Source of the DNA: Caulobacter sp. Root343
Lineage (GTDB): Bacteria; Pseudomonadota; Alphaproteobacteria; Caulobacterales; Caulobacteraceae
Assembly: GCF_001425745.1 (NCBI RefSeq)
Contig: NZ_LMDF01000006.1
Location: forward strand, 254,404-318,403
DNA: 64,000 bases
Direction of reading: 5' to 3'
Numbering within the stretch: the stretch's first letter is position 1; every line of letters starts with the position of its first letter. The position numbers and the translations under genes were made by a program. Below, piece after piece: positions 20,717 through 28,704 of the stretch. Under the pieces are notes generated by a model. That model searched no databases, had not been told where the DNA came from, and worked only from the letters and a program-made list of their open reading frames with translations.

Positions 20717-21315
20717 GGGTTCGCCGGAACAAGATTGCGCGGCGCACGCCGCCGCCGCCGCATCTTCGCGATGGGCGGGCGCCTAGGCAATGGTCACCGG
20801 TGTCCATAAGCGTGCGCGCGAAACGAGCTTTGCCGAAAGGAACGTGCTCGTTTCGCGCCAAAGATTAAAAAACTTTTATCCTTGGTCCGCTGGACATGGA
20901 ACGATTTGGCAATTGTCAATCAGGTCGGGGTATGTTGTCGCAAAGAATTCTTAGAAACACGAATTCCGAAAACGACGTTCGACTTAGGCGAAATTGCCAC
21001 GAAAAAACAATCGGGTGATCAAAGTCTTCCAGGCTTTTGCGTGGGCGGGGTATCCACGTTGAGCGTTGATCTTTCGAAAAGCGGCGACCCTGTGGCGATT
21101 TTGCGACAGGGGGTGGCGATGTGGATTACAAATTTGCAATGACAATTGACCCTCGGTGGCGCGCCCCCCTAACGTCGCCCTAACCGGGGAAATGTTTCCG
21201 GGACACCAGTGATCTCGTGGCGCCGTTAGGCGGATTTCCGCTCCAGGTCGGACAAAGTTTCTAGAGGGGTTTTTGTCCGGTCTGCCGCCCAGCGCCACGC
21301 TCAGAGGGGATTTTT
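20717..21315. other. 599-bp non-coding region upstream of TonB-dependent receptor
   Basis: Lower GC than the surroundings, with no convincing gene; the 86-codon frame at 20882 has no family features. It contains a perfect 12-bp inverted repeat, GCGCGAAACGAG (20816-20827) and CTCGTTTCGCGC (20847-20858), followed by an A-rich run. A second 9-bp inverted pair, CAATTGTCA (20910) and TGACAATTG (21140), lies 220 bp apart. GGAAA-TG-TTTCC is at 21188-21199. These are probably regulatory for the receptor gene, which needs a long leader or several operators. Confidence 0.6.
21249..21279 (+). promoter_or_regulatory. Leader hairpin before the TonB-dependent receptor
   Basis: CGGACAAA (21249-21256) pairs perfectly with TTTGTCCG (21272-21279) around a 15-base loop containing AGAGGGG. 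It ends 36 bases before the ATG at 21316, just upstream of the ribosome-binding run AGAGGGG at 21302-21308. Because the loop repeats the same AGAGGGG string, an RNA control element is conceivable. Confidence 0.45.
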
Positions 21316-24300
21316 ATGAGCAACCATTCCACGAAGGGTAGCGCGCGCGCGCGTCTACTGACATCGACGCTGCTCGCGGGCCTCGCGATCGCGGCGCCGA
21401 TCGCGGTCACGGCGATCGCCACCACGATCCCGACCATGGCTTTGGCGCAGGACTATACGAGCGGCACGCTGAACGGTCGCGTCCTGGACTCGGCCGGCGC
21501 TCCCGTCGCCGGCGCGGCGGTGACCGTGCGCTCGCAACAGACGGGCGTTACGCAGAACTCGACGACCGACGCCAACGGCGCCTTCCGCGCGCCGCTGATC
21601 CCGACCGGCGCCTACACGGTGACGGTCTCGAAGGACGGCTTCCAGCCCAGCAACAACGCCGGCCTCGCGGTCCGCGCGGGTGGTGAGTCGAACTACACCT
21701 TCACCATGGCCGGCGTCGGCGAAGTCGCCGAGGTGGTGATCACGGCCACGGCTCGGCCGGAGCTGGACTTTTCCCAAACCACGACCGGCCTGGCCGTGGA
21801 CGTGGAACAGCTCGTGAAGTCGGTCCCCGTGGTCCGCAGCGCCCAGGGTCTGGCCCTGCTCGCGCCTGGCGCCATTCAAGGCGCGGCCGGCAACTATGCG
21901 GGCCAGGTGGCCGTCGGCGGCGCCTCGGTGTCGGAGAACGCCTTCTTCATCAACGGCCTGAACATCACCAACTTCAACACCTATCTCGGCGGCGCCAACG
22001 TGCCGTTCGACTTCTACAAGACGTTTGAAGTGAAGACCGGCGGCTATCCCGCCGAGTTCGGCCGCGCGACCGGCGGTGTCATCACCGCCACGACCAAGTC
22101 CGGCACGAACGACTTCATGTTCGCCGTTCACGGCAACTACGAGCCGAACAAGTGGCGGTCCGACCAGAAGGACACCTATCTGAACGCGGGCAACCACCTG
22201 AAGCGCAGCTCCAAGGACCTGGTCTTCGAAGCCGGCGGCCCGATCATCAAGGACCACCTGTTCCTGTACGCCTTGGCGCAACTGCGCAATCTGGAAACCA
22301 ATCCGGCCAACCAGCCCACCCGCACGGCCAGCGCCACCTCGGCTAGAGAGACGGCGAACCCGAACGGCGCCGAGAACCTCACCGTCGACCGGTCGGGCCA
22401 AGCCTTCTACGGGGCCAAGCTCGACGCCTATCTGACGTCGCGCCAGCACCTGGAAGCCACCTACTTCCGGACCAACGACGTCACCAAGCGCCGCGTCTAC
22501 GGCTACAACCAGTTCACCGACAAGGTCGGCGCCTTCAAGTCGGGCTCCAACTTCCCGACGGGCGGCGAGAACTTCGTGTTCAAGTACACGGGCTCGTTCA
22601 CCGACTGGTTCACCCTGTCGGCCGCCTATGGCCGCAACCAGGACAACCTCGCGGTCCTGCCGCTGAACACCACCGACCCGCTCGTACAGGATGGGCGCAC
22701 CGGCACCGCATCGACGATCAGCCAGCAGTCGGTCTCGGCGATCCAGCAGCCCTACAAGACCAAGCGCAACTTCTATCGCGTCGACGCCGACCTCTATTTC
22801 GATCTCGTGGGCACGCACCACATCCGGGGCGGCTATGACCACGAAGACGACTATCTGACCCACTTCTCGAAATACACCGGCAACGCGGCGTACACCTACC
22901 AGACCGCGGTCGCGGGTAACGTCTACGGCCTCGCCGCGGGGACGCAGTACCTCGAAGCCCGCACCTTCATCTCCGGCGGCGAGTTCGACGGCGAGAACAA
23001 GGCCTGGTACGTCCAGGACTCCTGGGAGCCTATCCGTGGCGTGACGCTCAACCTCGGGGTCCGCAGCGACAGCTTCAAGCAGGCGGGTTCGAACGGCGTC
23101 GTCTTCGCCAATCTGAAGAACAACATCGCCCCGCGCATCGGCGTCACCTGGGACCCCACCGGTGAAGGTCGCGACAAGCTGTTCGCGAACTACGGCAAGT
23201 ACTTCCTGCCCATCGCCGGCAACACGGCCTATCGTCAGGCGGCTGGCACCTACGACTTCACCTCGCGCTACTACAATCTGGCCGGCTACACGCCGAACCC
23301 GACGACCGGTCTGCCGACCGGCGGGCTTGGAACCCAACTCGTCGGCTTCACGGGCGCTCGCGCCTGTATCGCCGGCGGCGCCTCGGCCGCGGGCGTGATC
23401 GGCTGTACCTACCAGAACGATGGCTCGTTCTACGCCGCCGACCAGCAGCACAGCAAAGAGCTGAAGGCCACGGAAGAAGACGAGTACATCATCGGCTACA
23501 GCCACAAGTTCGAGAACCTGTGGACCGTCGGCGTGACCCTGACCTATCGGAACCTGGTTGAAGGCGCCGACGACGTGGCCATCGACTACGCCGTGCGCGC
23601 CTACTGCAAGCAAAAGGGCCTTTCCCTGGCGCCGGGCGGCGGCTGCGACAACTACGACGGCACGCTGAACGACTACGCGATCATCAACCCGGGCTCGGCC
23701 GCGACCGTTCGCCTGCAGAACCCGCTGTCCTCGACGAGCACCGTTCTGCCGACGATCACCTTCACGGCCGATCAGCTTGGTTATCCGAAGCCCAAGCGTG
23801 AATACACCGCGCTGGATTTCTCGTTCGACCGGGCCTTCGACGGCAAGTGGGGCTTCCACGGCACCTACACCCTGTCGGAGCTGAAGGGTAACTACGAAGG
23901 CTCGTCGTACAGCGACTACGCCAGCGGCCAGACGGACTCGGGCATCACCCTGCAGTTCGACACGCCGACCCTGGTCGAAGGCGCCTACGGCCTGCTGCCG
24001 AACCACCACGCCCACGTCTTCAAGGGCTATGGTTCGTATCAGGTGTTCGACGGCCTGCTGCTCGGCGCCAGCGGCACGATCATCTCGCCCCGTCGGGTGG
24101 GTTGCATCGGCTACGACCCGAACGACCCGGTCCTGGAAGCCAACTACGGCCCGTCGTTCGCCCACTACTGCGGTGGCAAGCTGGTGCCGCAAGGCAAGGG
24201 CGTCAGCACGCCTTGGGCGAGCGCGTTCGACACCTCGCTGCGCTACACGGTGCCGAAGTTCGTCCCCTATCAGGGCGACCTCGTCCTGCGCGTGGATGTC

Positions 24301-24483
24301 TTCAACATCTTCAACTCGCGCAAGCCGGTGAACGTCCAGAACGTCGCTGAAAACGGCGGCACCCTCTACACGGCGCCCGCCGCCGGCAGCCCGCTCTCGG
24401 CGAGCCGCAAGCCGGTGTTCGGCCAGCCGACCACCTACCAGACGCCGCGCTATGTTCGCGTCGGCTTCGACCTGACCTTCTAA
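21316..24483 (+). CDS. TonB-dependent receptor with carboxypeptidase-regulatory-like N-domain (Oar-like)
   Basis: 1055 aa. It has a long signal peptide (cleavage near TMALAQD), then a carboxypeptidase-regulatory-like beta sandwich at about residues 50-125 (TLNGRVLDSAGAPVAGAAVTV). A plug domain follows (VVITATARPELDF, FFINGLNITNF, GGYPAEFGRATGGVITATTKSG). The beta-barrel ends in the outer-membrane signature RYVRVGFDLTF with terminal Phe. Such Oar-like receptors import unknown large or complex substrates across the outer membrane using TonB energy. The ATG follows AGAGGGGA. No transport partners are adjacent, so the substrate cannot be inferred. Confidence 0.92.
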   Translation: MSNHSTKGSARARLLTSTLLAGLAIAAPIAVTAIATTIPTMALAQDYTSGTLNGRVLDSAGAPVAGAAVTVRSQQTGVTQNSTTDANGAFRAPLIPTGAYTVTVSKDGFQPSNNAGLAVRAGGESNYTFTMAGVGEVAEVVITATARPELDFSQTTTGLAVDVEQLVKSVPVVRSAQGLALLAPGAIQGAAGNYAGQVAVGGASVSENAFFINGLNITNFNTYLGGANVPFDFYKTFEVKTGGYPAEFGRATGGVITATTKSGTNDFMFAVHGNYEPNKWRSDQKDTYLNAGNHLKRSSKDLVFEAGGPIIKDHLFLYALAQLRNLETNPANQPTRTASATSARETANPNGAENLTVDRSGQAFYGAKLDAYLTSRQHLEATYFRTNDVTKRRVYGYNQFTDKVGAFKSGSNFPTGGENFVFKYTGSFTDWFTLSAAYGRNQDNLAVLPLNTTDPLVQDGRTGTASTISQQSVSAIQQPYKTKRNFYRVDADLYFDLVGTHHIRGGYDHEDDYLTHFSKYTGNAAYTYQTAVAGNVYGLAAGTQYLEARTFISGGEFDGENKAWYVQDSWEPIRGVTLNLGVRSDSFKQAGSNGVVFANLKNNIAPRIGVTWDPTGEGRDKLFANYGKYFLPIAGNTAYRQAAGTYDFTSRYYNLAGYTPNPTTGLPTGGLGTQLVGFTGARACIAGGASAAGVIGCTYQNDGSFYAADQQHSKELKATEEDEYIIGYSHKFENLWTVGVTLTYRNLVEGADDVAIDYAVRAYCKQKGLSLAPGGGCDNYDGTLNDYAIINPGSAATVRLQNPLSSTSTVLPTITFTADQLGYPKPKREYTALDFSFDRAFDGKWGFHGTYTLSELKGNYEGSSYSDYASGQTDSGITLQFDTPTLVEGAYGLLPNHHAHVFKGYGSYQVFDGLLLGASGTIISPRRVGCIGYDPNDPVLEANYGPSFAHYCGGKLVPQGKGVSTPWASAFDTSLRYTVPKFVPYQGDLVLRVDVFNIFNSRKPVNVQNVAENGGTLYTAPAAGSPLSASRKPVFGQPTTYQTPRYVRVGFDLTF

Positions 24484-24510
24484 GAAGCGACGGACTAGAC
24501 CTGAAGATGG

Positions 24511-24543
24511 CGGCGGGCTCCGAAAGGAGCCCGCCGTTTTCTT
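24511..24543 (+). terminator. Intrinsic terminator of the TonB-dependent receptor gene
   Basis: CGGCGGGCTCC-GAAA-GGAGCCCGCCG, an 11-bp perfect stem with a GAAA tetraloop, followed by TTTTCTTTT. It lies 28 bases after the stop codon. Confidence 0.9.
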
Positions 24544-24648
24544 TTGGGCGGGAGGTTCCGGCGGCGACGCTGCTTGGCGCAGAGCTTTGTGGGACCGCTT
24601 GCCGCTCAGGCCGGCATTGCCGCTTCCGACCCTGAGCGGAAGTTCGAC

Positions 24649-25056
24649 TTACTCGTCCGTTGGCCAAGCCGAGATATCGTCGACAGGTTGGGGCAGGCGG
24701 CTCTCCAGCCAATCAGCAACCGTTCCAGGCTTCAGGGTTTGATCCCGGCACTCGACGACCCAGGAGAGATAGTCGCGCGGCCCGCCATTCAGATATGGCG
24801 GCGGCGACACCGGCTTGAACACCGTCGGCAAGCGCTCGGAGACGGATAGTTCGTTGAGGACGTAGCCTATCTCCTGCACGACGTTCCAGGCGAGAGGATG
24901 GTCGATGTCCAGCGATAGCTTCACCCACCATCCGCTTTCGTCGATACCCGTACCAAATCCACCCCACGGCGTTTCATTGGTCTGCACGGCAGGGATACTC
25001 GCGAGGAAGGCGAGCAGCTTCAGAAAGCTCGGATGATGTTTGGTAGGCGTCGTCAT
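24649..25056 (-). CDS. Hypothetical protein (135 aa), family not recognised
   Basis: 135 aa, no signal peptide or membrane helix. It is rich in Trp and Pro, with TNETPWGGFGTGIDESGWWVKLSLDIDHPLAW near the front and GTVADWLESRLPQP at the end. Base composition is visibly less GC-rich than neighbouring genes. The compact, acidic, aromatic-rich look resembles immunity-type or SMI1-like small proteins, but I cannot assign a family and no toxin gene is beside it. It lies between the receptor terminator and sppA. The open frame and normal codon structure support a real gene. Confidence 0.6.
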   Translation of the reverse strand: MTTPTKHHPSFLKLLAFLASIPAVQTNETPWGGFGTGIDESGWWVKLSLDIDHPLAWNVVQEIGYVLNELSVSERLPTVFKPVSPPPYLNGGPRDYLSWVVECRDQTLKPGTVADWLESRLPQPVDDISAWPTDE

Positions 25057-25163
25057 GTCGCCAGGATAGCCGACGCATGTCCGCTCATCACCCGCAACGG
25101 ACGATCAAAATGTCCGCTCCTAGCGCCCGCGCGCTGAGCCTCGGTTCTCCTGGACCGAATACG

Positions 25164-25191
25164 AAAAAGGCCGCCCGGCGAACGGGCGGCC
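25164..25191 (-). terminator. Intrinsic terminator of sppA
   Basis: On the minus strand GGCCGCCCG-TTCGC-CGGGCGGCC is a 9-bp perfect stem followed by TTTTTCG. It begins 28 bases beyond the sppA stop. Confidence 0.88.
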
Positions 25192-25218
25192 TTCGTCGTT
25201 TCGAGACCGCTCGCGGGT

Positions 25219-27006
25219 CTAGCGCAGCGGCGTATCCGCCAGCACCGAAGCGCCGCCCGGGGCCGCGCGGAGGCGGGCGTGGGCCATCTCGTCCAGGATC
25301 GCCTGCGAGCGCGGGTCGCCCAGCACCCAGGCGGCGGCCGCCAGGGTCTTGGCCGAGGTCTCGCTGACGCCCAGGAAGCGTTCGAACGCCTCGAACGGCG
25401 ACTTGCCGCCGTCCATGCGCTTCAGGCGGACGTCGCCGTCCAGCTTGGCCAGGGCCTTGGCCTTGTCGACGGCCTGGTAAAAGCCGCCGAGTTCGTCGAC
25501 CAGGCCCAGCTGCTTGGCCTGCTCTCCGGTCCAGACCCGGCCCTTGGCGATCTCGCGCACGCGTTCGGGCGGGAGCTTGCGGCCCTCGGCCACGCGGCTG
25601 ATGAAGCCGGCATAGATGCGGTCCATCCAGCCGGCGAACTTGGCGCGCTGGTCGGGGGTAAAGCCTTCCGCCGACCCGAAGGCCTCGGAATAGGCGCCGC
25701 CGACGTGCAGGTCCTTGGTGTCGACGCCGAAGCGGGCCAGGGCGTCGCCCAGAGCGAACTTGCCGCCATAGACGCCGATCGAGCCGGTCAGGGTCGAAGG
25801 CTCGGCGACGATCGCATTGGCCTGGCTGGAGATCCAGTAGCCGCCCGAGGCCGCATAGGTGCCCATGCTGACCACGACGGGCTTGCCGGCGGCCTTGGCG
25901 CTCTTCATGGCCGCCAGGATCTGCTCCGAGGCGGTGTCCGAGCCGCCCGGCGAGGAGACGCGGAACACGATGGCCTTGACGTCCTTGTCCTCGGCCGCGT
26001 CGCGGAAGGCCTTGGCCACCTCGTCGGAATAGACGTTGCTGTCGCCGCCGAACGGGCCGCCGCCGCCGCCCGCGCCGGTGACGATCGCGCCCTCGGCCCC
26101 GATCACGGCGATGGCCGGGCCGGTCTTCACGGTCGGCGGCTTGGAGCGGCTGGCATAGTCGTCGAAGTCGACCAGCTTGGCGCCCTTGCCCGCCTTGTCG
26201 AGGGCGAAGGCCTGGATGTCGCTGACCTGGCCGACCTTGTCGATCAGGCCCTTTGCCTGCGCCTCCTGGGCGCTGTAGGGGCCGTCTTCCATGGTCTTGG
26301 TCAGCAGGGCCGGGTCCTTGTGGCGGTCGACGGCGGCGCTGGTCAGGGCCGTGCGATAGACCGACCCCATCCACGACAGCGTCGATTCCCGGTGGGCCGG
26401 GGTGTAGTCGCTGTAGAGGTACGGGTTGACCGCGTTCTTGTACTCGTAGCGCTGCTCGTACTCGGCCTTGACGCCGTACTTGTCGAAGAAGCGCTTGAAG
26501 AACATCGATTCAGACGAGACTCCGACGGCCTGGAAGCTCGAGTCGGGCTGCATCCAGAACTCGCTGGTCGCCGCGCCCAGCATGTAGGTCGAGGTGATCA
26601 TGCCCGAAGGGTAGAGCCCCTGGCTGTGGGCGTAGATCGGCTTTTTGCCGACCTCGCGGAAGTGCTTGAAGGCCAGGCGCAGCTCGTCGGCGGCGGCCGG
26701 GGCGACGCCGCCCTCGGGCAGGCGCACCAGGATCGCCTCGACCTTGTCGTCCTTCTCGGCGCGACGCAGCGTTTCGATGATCGACATCACCGAGTCGCCG
26801 CCGCCGCCGCTGAAGGCCGCGAACGGGCTCTTGGGCGCTTGGTCCGAGAGGCCGCCGCGCAGGTCCAGCTGCAGTACGGTATGGGTGGGAACGGGCGCGG
26901 GCCGCGCGGCGCCGGCGGCCATCACGATCAGCAGGAAAGGCACTCCGACCACGAACAACAAGAGGCCGACGAAGACGCCGGCGACGGTCAGGAAGAACTG
27001 CTTCAT
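25219..27006 (-). CDS. sppA: SppA signal peptide peptidase (67K type)
   Basis: 595 aa from ATG 27006 ([14 protein letters not shown]), the long two-domain form. One N-terminal membrane anchor is followed by tandem ClpP-like S49 domains. The N-terminal domain supplies the catalytic lysine region ([13 protein letters not shown]), and the C-terminal domain the serine in [14 protein letters not shown] (nucleophile in ASGG). SppA degrades cleaved signal peptides in the inner membrane. The frame upstream to 27102 is not supported by any signal. Confidence 0.93.
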   Translation of the reverse strand: MKQFFLTVAGVFVGLLLFVVGVPFLLIVMAAGAARPAPVPTHTVLQLDLRGGLSDQAPKSPFAAFSGGGGDSVMSIIETLRRAEKDDKVEAILVRLPEGGVAPAAADELRLAFKHFREVGKKPIYAHSQGLYPSGMITSTYMLGAATSEFWMQPDSSFQAVGVSSESMFFKRFFDKYGVKAEYEQRYEYKNAVNPYLYSDYTPAHRESTLSWMGSVYRTALTSAAVDRHKDPALLTKTMEDGPYSAQEAQAKGLIDKVGQVSDIQAFALDKAGKGAKLVDFDDYASRSKPPTVKTGPAIAVIGAEGAIVTGAGGGGGPFGGDSNVYSDEVAKAFRDAAEDKDVKAIVFRVSSPGGSDTASEQILAAMKSAKAAGKPVVVSMGTYAASGGYWISSQANAIVAEPSTLTGSIGVYGGKFALGDALARFGVDTKDLHVGGAYSEAFGSAEGFTPDQRAKFAGWMDRIYAGFISRVAEGRKLPPERVREIAKGRVWTGEQAKQLGLVDELGGFYQAVDKAKALAKLDGDVRLKRMDGGKSPFEAFERFLGVSETSAKTLAAAAWVLGDPRSQAILDEMAHARLRAAPGGASVLADTPLR

Positions 27007-27107
27007 CGGAGGTCCTGCTTGCGAAAACGCCGACAAGCTAACCGCTGTTCTGGTTGCGACCAAATGAAGAGCGCGCAACGAAACGGGTCTTGGCCGGCGC
27101 ACAGGCC

Positions 27108-27129
27108 AAACGCCGCTTTCGCGGCGTTT
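27108..27129 (-). terminator. Hairpin between sppA and tRNA-Pro, likely tRNA terminator
   Basis: AAACGCCGC-TTTC-GCGGCGTTT, a 9-bp perfect palindrome with A/T ends, located 52 bases beyond the tRNA-Pro 3' end. It reads as a short terminator in either direction. Confidence 0.55.
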
Positions 27130-27180
27130 AAGCTTCTGTTTTCTTGGCAGGTTTCCCGCTTCTGGCTAGCGGGGGAGAAA

Positions 27181-27257
27181 TGGTCGGAGTGGCAGGATTC
27201 GAACCTGCGACCCCTGCGTCCCGAACGCAGTGCTCTACCAGACTGAGCCACACTCCG
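27181..27257 (-). tRNA. tRNA-Pro (anticodon CGG)
   Basis: 77 nt with all four arms: acceptor CGGAGTG/CACTCCG, anticodon stem CTGCG/CGCAG around loop TTCGGGA, T arm with GTTCGAATC, discriminator A and encoded CCA (minus strand). The anticodon reads CCG codons, abundant in this GC-rich genome. Confidence 0.97.
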
Positions 27258-27422
27258 ACTTGGAGGCCGGCCTTATAGGAGGGCGTTCCGGAGGGCGCAA
27301 GCGCCTTTTTCGAGGTTCGTGTGACAGCGCGAGAAAACTTCTGAAAAGTCCCGTTGCATCCGTCCGACTCGTGCGCTATCTCCACCGCCTCGCCGGGCCC
27401 TGACGGGTCTCGCCGTTCCTGC

Positions 27423-27496
27423 TGGGGAATGGTGTAATGGTAACACTGCGGTTTTTGGTACCGTCATTCTAGGTTCGAGTCCTAGTTCCCCAGCCA
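27423..27496 (+). tRNA. tRNA-Gln (anticodon TTG)
   Basis: 74 nt starting TGGGGAATGGTGTAATGG, with anticodon loop TTTTGGT, T arm GGTTCGAGTCC and encoded 3' CCA at 27494-27496. It reads CAA and, by wobble, CAG. Confidence 0.97.
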
Positions 27497-28047
27497 CTTC
27501 TTCCCGCCAATAGTCCGGTTATCTTGGGGCCCTCTCTTGGGCCTCGGGCGCTTCCGCGCGCCGAACGTCGGCCACGACCTCGTGGCGGGTCGTCATGTCG
27601 GTGAAGCTTGGTCGGGCGGCGACCTATACGCTCACGAACCGTTCCCGATCTTGGCTCGCCGCCGATCGAATGTTCCGCCGATAGGTGCAGATGCGCAATT
27701 GTCGAGACAATGACGCGTCGGGCGAAGACGCCAAGGCCGTTCCTGGCCTTTCGTGGCGGTGCGAGTCGGCCGTACGGCGGTATTTGCCCGGTAATCCGTC
27801 ACAAGGCGGCAAGTTGAGTTCGCAGTTGCGAGATAGAGCAGCGCACGCAAGGGTTTAGCTTCCGGTTTCGTGTCTGAGAACAACGTTGTCATCGGTATAG
27901 TTGACGAAAATTCGCCTCGTTGAACCCGCTCCTCGATAGTCGATTGTTACGAGAATTCACGAAGTCAGATGAGAATCTGGCCTCGAACTACTTGTGTTTC
28001 TGATGCTAGGGTGTATTTGCGGATAAAAGGGGAATGGAGTTATAATC
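27497..28047. other. 551-bp non-coding region between tRNA-Gln and mucR
   Basis: The short frames here have no family features and I see no gene. Two small symmetric elements stand out: ATTGTC-GA-GACAAT (27698-27711) and ACAACGTTGT (27880-27889). The last ~170 bp before the mucR start are distinctly AT-rich, which suits promoters and targets of MucR, a protein that prefers AT-rich DNA with T:A steps. Autoregulation is plausible but not shown. Confidence 0.5.
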
Positions 28048-28479
28048 GTGGAAGACAAAGCTACCCTGATCGAGCTTACGGCTGAAATCGTGGCCAACTA
28101 TGTGGCCAATAACGTCACGCCAGTTTCGGAACTTCCGGCGTTGATCCGCGCTACGCATGACGCTTTGGCTGGTATTGGCGCGCCGCCCGCGCCGACCGTC
28201 GAAGCCGTAAGCAAGGCGACGCCGGCTCAAATCCGCAAGAGCATCACACCAGAGGCCCTGATCAGCTTCGAGGACGGCAAGCCGTACAAGACGCTGAAGC
28301 GCCACCTGACCACCCACGGCATGACCGTGGCCGAGTACAAGGCCAAGTGGGGCCTGCCGAACGACTATCCCACGACCGCGCCCGCCTATAGCGAAGCGCG
28401 CTCGAAGATGGCCAAGGCCCTGGGCCTGGGCCAGGGCGGTCGCAAGGGCAAGACGGCGCCGCGCGGCCGCAAGGGCTGA
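28048..28479 (+). CDS. mucR1: MucR/Ros-family transcriptional regulator (MucR paralogue 1)
   Basis: 143 aa from GTG 28048, preceded by AAGGGGAATGGAG. The family pattern is clear: LTAEIVANYVANNV, PALIRATHDAL, KSITPEALISFEDGKPYKTLKRHLTTHGMTVAEYKAKWGLPNDYP, APAYSEARSKMAKALGLGQ. MucR proteins in Caulobacter repress G1-phase and CtrA/SciP-controlled genes. The metal-binding finger is degenerate: the first Cys position is Ser (ISFEDG), unlike the paralogue at 46887-47306 (ICLEDG). Which paralogue is MucR1 or MucR2 is inferred from gene order recalled for C. crescentus. Confidence 0.85.
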   Translation: MEDKATLIELTAEIVANYVANNVTPVSELPALIRATHDALAGIGAPPAPTVEAVSKATPAQIRKSITPEALISFEDGKPYKTLKRHLTTHGMTVAEYKAKWGLPNDYPTTAPAYSEARSKMAKALGLGQGGRKGKTAPRGRKG

Positions 28480-28510
28480 TCGGCTTCCAAAGCCTTCCAG
28501 ACACGGAAAA

Positions 28511-28537
28511 GGGGACGCGGCGGGCGTCCCCTTTTTT
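28511..28537 (+). terminator. Intrinsic terminator of mucR1
   Basis: GGGGACGC-GGCGG-GCGTCCCC followed by TTTTTT, preceded by AAAA; 32 bases after the stop. A textbook intrinsic terminator. Confidence 0.93.
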
Positions 28538-28540
28538 GGT

Positions 28541-28702
28541 TCCCCTCTCCCCTTGCGGGAGAGGGTGGCCGCCGAAGGCGGTCGGGTGAGGGGTTGAAGA
28601 ACGAAAACGCCGCGACCGGCCCATCGGCTAGTCGCGGCGTTTCTGTCTGTGCGACCCCTCATCCGGCCCTTCGGGCCACCTTCTCCCGCAAGGGGAGAAG
28701 GG
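28541..28702. repeat. Interspersed palindromic repeat, family B, copy 2
   Basis: Begins TCCCCTCTCCCCTTGCGGGA and ends TTCTCCCGCAAGGGGAGAAG, with internal GGTGAGGGGTTGA and GACCCCTCATCC. It shares these ends with the copies at 13859 and 44151. It lies between convergent mucR1 and a histidine kinase and abuts the latter's stop codon (28705). Confidence 0.85.
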
Positions 28703-28704
28703 TG

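Noticed and set aside
20882..21142. An 86-codon open frame in the low-GC gap before the TonB-dependent receptor
   Set aside because: No family resemblance, no ribosome-binding site, and the region carries inverted repeats typical of regulatory DNA.
27608..27892. Several short open frames between tRNA-Gln and mucR1
   Set aside because: They overlap each other on both strands and have no recognisable domains or ribosome-binding sites.
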